64,000 nt of DNA. It comes from Cricetomys ansorgei. Lineage: Eukaryota > Chordata > Mammalia > Rodentia > Nesomyidae. This document shows, in pieces, positions 58,200 through 64,000 of the stretch (positions are counted from its first letter, which is position 1; every line of letters begins with the position of its first letter). Position numbers and translations under genes: made by a program. The DNA lies in assembly GCA_026225945.1 (NCBI GenBank), contig JAMJFZ010000596.1, forward strand, positions 1,932,001 through 1,996,000, written 5' to 3'. A model generated the notes under the pieces. That model was not told the origin of the DNA and searched no databases. It saw only the letters and a list, made by a program, of their open reading frames with translations.

Positions 58200-58692
58200 C
58201 CCAGCAATCCTTGGAAGACATTTCCTTCATTTCGGTATCGTTTCTCAGAGCTGGCCAGTTTCTATGGCAACGGTGAGATTGAAAGCTGTGCAGCGAGCAG
58301 GGGGCGAGGCTTGAGGGAGCCAGCGGGTGGTGGTGTGTGTCTCTGACGTCACCCTCGGGGCGTCTGGATAGGATGATTCTAGCTACTCCCTTTCAGGGCC
58401 GCTGTCCAGTGTGCTTCACCAGCCGGGCTTGCAGGGTCTCTCACTGCTGTGCGAACAGCCTCCCATCCTCGGCCTCCGCTCCCCATCCCCTGCCCCCATA
58501 CAGTCTCCCTTTCCTCCACCCCCTCACCCATCCTGGCTCCAGACTGTCATTAAGAATGCACAGCCAAATTCTGCGGAGTCTGGGGATGCTCTTCTGCCGG
58601 GTGTTCCCGAAGGGCCGGGAGGCATGGCAGCGTTTGACTTGACAATTCATGGCGCCCTGAAGTCCGTTTCTTCCTCTGCAAGAATACTGACT
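58200..58692 (+). promoter_or_regulatory. Trak1: Probable promoter/5'UTR of the Trak1 MQKF exon
   Basis: This non-repetitive, fairly CpG-containing stretch lies directly upstream of the alternative first exon. It contains a perfect palindromic CRE, TGACGTCA, at 58344-58351. It also has CTATGGCAAC at 58262-58271, an X-box/RFX-like half-site. I see no clear TATA box at a sensible distance. The transcription start is not determinable by eye. An alternative first exon requires a promoter nearby, and this is the best candidate. Confidence 0.5.
58344..58351. promoter_or_regulatory. Perfect CRE palindrome
   Basis: TGACGTCA is the full cAMP-response element bound by CREB/ATF factors. It lies 349 bases before the MQKF ATG and 280 bases before the in-frame upstream ATG, a normal promoter distance. 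A second perfect copy at 36267-36274 sits in intron without such a context. Confidence 0.5.
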
Positions 58693-58756
58693 ATGCAGAA
58701 ATTCACTGACACGGATTATTATGAACTGGATTGGTATTATGAAGAATGCTCAGACG
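58693..58756 (+). CDS. Trak1: Trak1 alternative first coding exon (MQKF isoform), partial CDS
   Basis: This exon encodes 21 residues plus one base. It starts MQKFTDTDYYELDWYYEE and ends CSD. It matches the alternative human TRAK1 N-terminus, which begins MQKFIEADYYELDWYYEE and runs straight into VLCAERVGQM. The donor is GACG|GTAATT. The final G plus TG from the next exon makes Val, so the phase equals that of exon B and both can use the same acceptor downstream of the window. ATG 58693 has A at -3. The reading frame stays open for about 94 codons upstream and contains another ATG at 58624, so the true start could be earlier. The resulting protein would lack all of exons A and B. A CRE and a GGCAAC box lie 350-430 bp upstream. 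Confidence 0.88.
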
Positions 58757-59029
58757 GTAATTAAGGCCCCTGCGGGAGAGCAGGGACGAGCAGCGGGCAT
58801 TGTATCTCTGGGGGTGGGGGGGTGGGGTAATGAGTCCTCCCTCAGGGGTGCGGGTGCGGGCGCGGGAGCTGGCGCCACCAGAAAGCACGGCAAGCATGAT
58901 AGCAGGGATGGCAGGAGGGCAGGGTTCTTGACGGTGGGTGATTCTAGCCGTGCGCAGCTGATTGCTTAGAATGGAGACATGGCTTTTGGTGTGCTGGGTT
59001 CTGGGCTCGCAAGCTTGGGACTTCTTGAA

Positions 59030-59093
59030 TTTGTGTGTGTGTGTTTGTGTGTGTGTGTGTTTGTGACTGTGTGTGTGTGTGTGGTGTGTAGTG
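59030..59093. repeat. (TG)n microsatellite
   Basis: About 60 bases of TGTGTG with TTTG interruptions, 275 bases after the MQKF donor. Confidence 0.95.
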
Positions 59094-60684
59094 CCGCCTG
59101 CCTGTCTCCTGTGCTCTGTTCTGCTGGCAGGCTCAGGGCGCTGGAGGCTGTGTTCAGGAGGTCAGCGGCAGGCCTAGACGAATCCGTCCTTTCCTGAGCT
59201 CAGACCTTGGGGCTGGGGGCACAGGGTGGCTGGGGAACGGCTTCCCAGCAGCTTCCCCAGCAGCGGGCGATTCAAATGAATCTTGTTGCCTGCATTCAGC
59301 ACAGATGGGGCCCAGGAGGCGATGGAAGGGCAGAGAGAGAATACACCCTTCTGGGGCCATCTAGGTTTGTGTGGAGGGCGTGGCCCATTTGAGAGGAGGC
59401 TACTTGGTGACTGAGGTTGTGACTGGACAGGTGTCAGCTGGTTCCAAGAACAGAGAAGACAGGGTTGAGGGGTATTCTGGGAGGGATTGCCAGGAAGGAC
59501 CTTGTTGGGAGGGAATATTGTGGATTGTAAGGCCCTCTTCCGTCTCTCTTTGCGAATGACCCTTAAACCACGAGCCTTTGCCTAAAAAGGAGACAATTAG
59601 TGTGCACTTTGGAAGTCTGCTCTTTGGTGGTGACAGCTCCTCAACTCCCCTCAAGCCCATTATTAATAGGTAAGCTGAGTGCTTATTAATTGACTCAGAA
59701 GTTTCTGGTTGCTCCAGGAGTGACTACATTTGAAGATCCTGGGTGATTTAACAGGCCAGGAGCTGGCCTAGTTAGTCAGCTCAAGAGCTGTGTGATTATC
59801 TACTGTCTTCAGACACTTGCTTGGCTGTGGGCTGCAACAGAGAGGCCAAGAGGCTTTCTTGGGACACGCTCTTAAAAGGTATAGTGAAACTCTACCCTGT
59901 CCCCCAGCAGTGCGTGGAGCTGGCACACGGATCTGTCTGGTCTTCAGGCATTCTGGGTAACAAGGCTATGGGCTATAGCCTTGAGGGAAAGGATAGATGC
60001 CTCCTTTCTCTTCCTGACCGTGTAACTTTTTTGAATCCTGTTTTGAATCCCAGGCAGTATGGGGGTTCTGCTGTTTGGAAGCTGCTGTCGGCCTCTTCTA
60101 GTTTCCTTGGTGATTTGTGGGTCACTGGATGCAGCACAGCTCTTAAGAAAACCATTCGTTTCGTCCCCAGTGTCCCATTGGTTAGAGAGCTTTGGTTCCA
60201 GAGGGTGAGCTGGGCGTGACCCCGAGCCGTCCCAGACGTTGGGGAGAAGGGCTTCTCAGTGTCTTGGCCCCCAGTGGCCATGCACCCAGCTCTCTGCCAT
60301 CTGGAGAGGCACAGGAGACCTGTTCTTATCTGGAGTTCACCAGGGTTTTCTTACTTCAGTTTCTCAGAGGACTCTTGGCTCTAGGCGTCCTGATGGTGTC
60401 CTTTCCAAGAGCAAGAGAAATAGAAGAGGAGGTGGCTCGAAACCCCGGGATTGATAAATGTGGATGCCGCTGCTGGCTGAGCATGTGGAGGGCAAGGCCT
60501 TCGACCTTTAACCTTGGTCCTGTTGTCAGGCGGAGGAGAGAAGTTTGGAACTCGGGGGGACAAGTGGCGTGTTCTTAATCTACTCAGGATGGCAAAATAG
60601 GACAAAAGGGTCTGGGGCCTAGAAATGACCTGCCCAGGGACCCCACAAATGCTCATTTCTTCGTCATGAGCCAGCATGGGCGTG
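59094..60684. other. Intronic stretch without recognisable elements
   Basis: I see no SINE or exon. It was read specifically for the next TRAK1 exon, which is absent. Confidence 0.45.
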
Positions 60685-60830
60685 CGTGTGCCATGGTGCC
60701 CTCCTGAGGTCAGAGGGCGGTTTTGTGGAATCGGTTCTCTCGTGGCACCATGGCGTAACTCCTGGGGTTGAATTCAGACTGCCAGGCTTCCACAGTGAGG
60801 GCTTATACTCACGGGCCATCTCCTGGCCCC
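60685..60830 (-). repeat. B3 SINE
   Basis: GTGCCATGGTGCCCTCCTGA, GGGGTTGAATTCAGACTGCC and GGGCCATCTCCTGGCCCC are reversed B3. Confidence 0.8.
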
Positions 60831-61937
60831 TGGTCTGTCATTTCTAACCAGTTGGCTTCTTCCTGGCTTCAGGCGGGCTAGCCTGGGAACAGCATTTGCC
60901 TTGGTTATGCGGCTCTCTTCAAACAGCAAATCATTAGGCGCTCGCTCTATCTGTCCGTATTAGTTGGCCTTTGAGTCGATACTGAGTGGCACTTCAAGGA
61001 ACTTTCTGTGATGTTAGCAAAAGGTGAGTCAAGGGTTTTGAAAAAGATGCGAAGTCATCATTTGTGTCAGAGCTCCTGACGCGTGTGTAATGCGCAGCAT
61101 TGCACTGAACACAGGAGTATGCAGCCCAGGGCAACAAGGACCGCTCTCCACGGGGGGGGGGGGGCTTAGGAGACAGCTGTGGTCCCTCCGTGTCTCTGCG
61201 GCCCAGGGGAGCTTCTCCTGGTGCTGAGTTACTGTGTCTGTCCCTTTCTCAATTTCAGACACGCTGGTCTTGCTCATATACACATAGTAGGCTGTTTAAG
61301 GATGTGATGAGAGTCTTAGGGTGGGAGCTTATCATGAGAATTGGAGGAGGTTCGTCGTTCAGTCCCTGAGAGTAATGTGTAGCCAGCCATCAACACGGTC
61401 CCTGCGGCCTTGTTAGGCTTTGTAGGATCCATCCACGCGTATGCAGATTTTACAGTCTCGTCTCTGGGCCAAACAGTGATACTTACTTACAGTGGGTAAA
61501 GTTCTGCTAGTAGATTTTTTTTATTTTTTGGAGACAGGTTCTCTTGTATCCTGGGGTGGCCTTAAACGTGCTTTATAGTCAAGGAAGCCCTTGAATTTCT
61601 GCTTCTCCTGACATTACCTTTAGCAGTCTCAGATTACAGTTTCAATGGCATAAGCAAACGATCCTTTGCAATGGGCCAACAGTGCTCCATAGGAACAGGT
61701 GACTTCTCGAGATCTGAGCCTAGCAATGTGCTGAAACAGACCCAGCCGAAGGAGTTCTCGCCGCATCTCGGTGCCCTCCTCCTGCAGATGTCGCTGTGAC
61801 AGCCCAGGAAGACTCCACGGAGGGGTAGCGGGGGAGGGGAAGGCAGCTGTGCTAGAGCACCAGCCTCTGGGGAATCTGGGTGAAGGGTCTGCAGGAACCT
61901 TGGTTCCTTGTCACACAGCCCTTTTGTAAATCCCAGC

Positions 61938-62033
61938 TGTGCCGGAGCGGTGCCGGAGCGGTGCCGAGCGGTGCCCGAGCGGTGCTGGAGCGGTGGCCTG
62001 AGCGGTGCCGGAGCAGTGCTGGAGCAATGCCGG
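61938..62033. repeat. 11-bp minisatellite (GTGCCGGAGCG)
   Basis: Eight to nine contiguous copies of GTGCCGGAGCG, with variants of 10-12 bases. It is CpG-rich compared with its flanks. Confidence 0.95.
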
Positions 62034-62246
62034 CAGTCACTGTTCAGCCCTGAGCAGGCGTTCTGTGCCTTTAGAAGCTGTCATAACCGAAAGAACAGGA
62101 ACTTTTTGTTTTGGGTTTTTAGGTAGCGTTTTGCTTGAGCCCACTTGAAGTAACCGTCCTGTTTCACCCTGCCAAGGGCTGGGGTTATTAACACGGGCTG
62201 CCACACCCAGCCTGGGGAAGAGACTTTTAAACTGTGGTATCCTAAG

Positions 62247-62247
<1 letters not shown>

Positions 62248-62295
<48 letters not shown>

Positions 62296-62350
62296 GAAGA
62301 TAGGTAGGTAGGTAGGTGGGTACCTAGGTGGATGGATGGATGGGTGGGTG
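62248..62350. repeat. Compound (GT)n(GATA)n(GGTA)n(GGAT)n microsatellite
   Basis: A (GT)n run at 62250-62291, then GATAGAAGATA, GGTAGGTAGGTAGG and GGATGGATGG blocks. Confidence 0.95.
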
Positions 62351-62689
62351 ACTGGACAGCATTGTTAAAAATACCCTCAATTTAAACTTAAAGATGAAGG
62401 TGAACAAGTCGTCAGTAAAACCACGTGAGTTTTCTGAATGTGTGAAGCGAGCCTTTGTTGTCAGTTATCTTCTGGGCTCAGCGTCCTACACATCCCATAG
62501 CCCAGGGGTACTTGCTGATGAGTCATGTTCCAGGAGGGGCGGTGCCCCTCCAACCGCCTCCCACACTCTGCAGTAACCAGCCAGTTCTCTCGGCTGGGAC
62601 GGCCCTCATACTCACGCACACCACCTTTTGAACGTGAACAGTAAGCATGGTTTGGTTAATGCTTGCGGAGATCAAATCACGTTTTTTAC

Positions 62690-62806
62690 TGAGTGTGTGC
62701 GTTTGAGATGCTGTGTGACCCACGACACCCTCGAGCTCACAGCCGTCCTCCTGTCTTAGCCGCCCAGGTTCTGGGAATCCATGCGTGTGCCACCACACCC
62801 GGCTCT
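62690..62806 (-). repeat. Diverged B1-type SINE
   Basis: CGAGCTCACAGCCGTCCTCC, GTTCTGGGAATCCATGCGTG and CACCACACCCGGCTC are reversed B1 with a short body. Confidence 0.7.
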
Positions 62807-64000
62807 CAGTCTGTTTTTAAAAGCCTTGTGTGTAAAGCTTGTGTACATAATTTTTCAAAAAAAAAAAAATGTGAAATTCCAATTTTGAAATCTGCCTGTG
62901 ATTTTCCGTGACATCGTCTTTTCCAAATGGCACAGTTACGGTGTATTACAGCAGAACAGTCATTACGAAGTTCAAAAAACTTAACCATAGTTGGAAGTTT
63001 CAAATGAAATCTTTATCCTCTCGTGGCTTCCTGCCTGGGTGCTCATGTATGATTTTATGCTAGTCTCTGTATGAAGCAATCCAGGGTGGCAGGCAGTCTC
63101 GGCTAACCAAGCAGAACCCTCAGCCCCTCGGTCTCCAAGCTCATTGAAAACCTTTGACCTTGCACTGCCCCTTTTGGTGATCACCTTTCCCGTTTGCTTG
63201 GCCAAGGGCAACAGCCAGAGCGATGGGAGAGCTCGGTTGGTGTGGATTTGAAGAGCAGGGGCCCTTGTCTCAGTGCGGTTGGGAGATGGCTGAAGCCGGG
63301 GGCTGGCGGGATGGGCTCCCGTACTCCAAGAGGCTGGTGCTTGGCGGGGCTACCACACAGACTCTGATAGGAGCCCTGTGTTGGCGGCTGGGATAGGCAA
63401 AATCAAGCAGTGCAGAGGAACGCCGCCAAGGATGGTATTAGAGTGTCCCTTCTTCCTTTGGGCACCACTGCAAGCTGTCAGGCTTGCAATTTCTCTTGTC
63501 CTGCTCTAGCCGTGAGGGAGGACTGTTTTGGACTGTGTACACACAGCCTGCAAGGTGATTATCCAGGGTTTGTACCACACAGAGTAACGAGGAAAATCCG
63601 TGCCACTTGTTATGCCAAAGGAGGGCTGGGTGGTTACATGGGTTACATAGCTCCGCGATGGTCCCCGCACAGCCTTCTTTTGCTAGACATCAGGATTCCT
63701 GCCTTCCCCTGTTCCCACAGTCCTTGGCCCTGGCACCTTCTCCTCAGATCCCTAAGCACGTCCACAGGAAGTCTCTCAGCCCAGAGGTATTGGGCAATGC
63801 TCCACCTGGGCAGCTCCCCCAGCAGCGCCAGCCCCGTGCCTTCCTACAGACTGGTGTACCTGCTTGAGGCGTGGCCAGTGTTTTCTTGTGCAGTTGCTAA
63901 GAAACTTCCAGGCAGCTACCATTCCTGTTCTAGAGGGGAGAGAGGCCGAGAGCTTGCCTCACGGAGTGGCTTCCTGCCTGGCTGCCCTTTGCGTCAGGGG

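Larger units (their letters stand above)
45513..64000 (+). other. Trak1: Trak1 intron after exon B (incomplete)
   Basis: The intron opens with GTAAGTAG and its acceptor is not in the window. The alternative MQKF first exon and its promoter lie inside it. The expected next exon, encoding LCAERVGQMTK, was looked for in the listed reading frames to base 64000 and not seen. The last roughly 1.1 kb (62900-64000) shows no repeat or gene that I can identify. Confidence 0.8.

Noticed and set aside
57580..58230. 216-codon minus-strand frame, possible hidden gene
   Set aside because: The frame runs through the MER5A-like relic and shows no domain, conserved start context or splice evidence.
59094..64000. 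Search for the shared Trak1 exon encoding LCAERVGQMTK
   Set aside because: No frame in this interval encodes it; it must lie beyond the window.

Overview
This window is muroid rodent genomic DNA. It is dense in rodent-specific B1, B2, B3 and B4 SINEs, (TG)n/(CA)n runs, LTR elements and hAT-type DNA transposon relics. There are no bacterial-style operons. The SINE families identify a muroid rodent but not the species.

The only protein-coding gene I can support is the 5' part of Trak1 (trafficking kinesin-binding protein 1), on the + strand. Three coding exons were found by reading peptides against the TRAK1 family. Exon A (22482-22569) gives the N-terminus beginning MALAFQ. Exon B (45318-45512) gives the PEVEIISLLEEQLP to EETLKYF segment. 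An alternative first exon (58693-58756) begins MQKF. Exons A and B join in frame across a 22.7 kb intron. Exon B and the MQKF exon both end in phase 1, so each can splice to the same downstream exon, which in the family starts with (L/V)LCAERVGQM. That exon and the rest of the gene are not in the window and should lie beyond base 64000. The window therefore shows two alternative N-termini made from two promoters. TRAK1 couples mitochondria, through Miro, to kinesin-1 and dynein/dynactin. The MQKF form would lack the roughly 95 residues encoded by exons A and B.

Layout. 1-22481 is 5' flank, or intron of an isoform starting further upstream. It holds SINEs, a 17-bp minisatellite (752-1196), a minus-strand solo LTR (about 2640-3060), a small non-autonomous LTR element (about 7165-9110), a 45-bp minisatellite grown from a B4 tail (11550-12440), an 18-unit 45-bp minisatellite that is open in two frames (17642-18444), an unidentified exon-like block (18771-19074) and a sense-oriented solo LTR (about 20040-20560). 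22570-45317 is intron, with SINEs, two copies of a 'TCAACTTGAC' rodent repeat, a reversed copy of the 7-9 kb LTR, an internally deleted hAT relic and a GGAT array. 45513-58692 is intron with a 10-unit UAGGG/G-run minisatellite starting about 140 bp after the exon B donor, an interrupted hAT relic, nested SINEs and an ancient MER5A-like fragment. About 58200-58690 is the likely promoter/5'UTR of the MQKF exon, with a perfect CRE. 58757-64000 is intron, largely low in recognisable repeats towards its end.

I found no new multi-gene system. The observations most worth checking are the in-frame upstream ATG and CRE at the MQKF exon, the minisatellite next to exon B, the exon-like block at 18.8 kb, and the sense LTR upstream of exon A. 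Repeat family names come from reading against remembered consensus features. Boundaries are approximate (10-40 bp) unless a splice site or target-site duplication fixes them.
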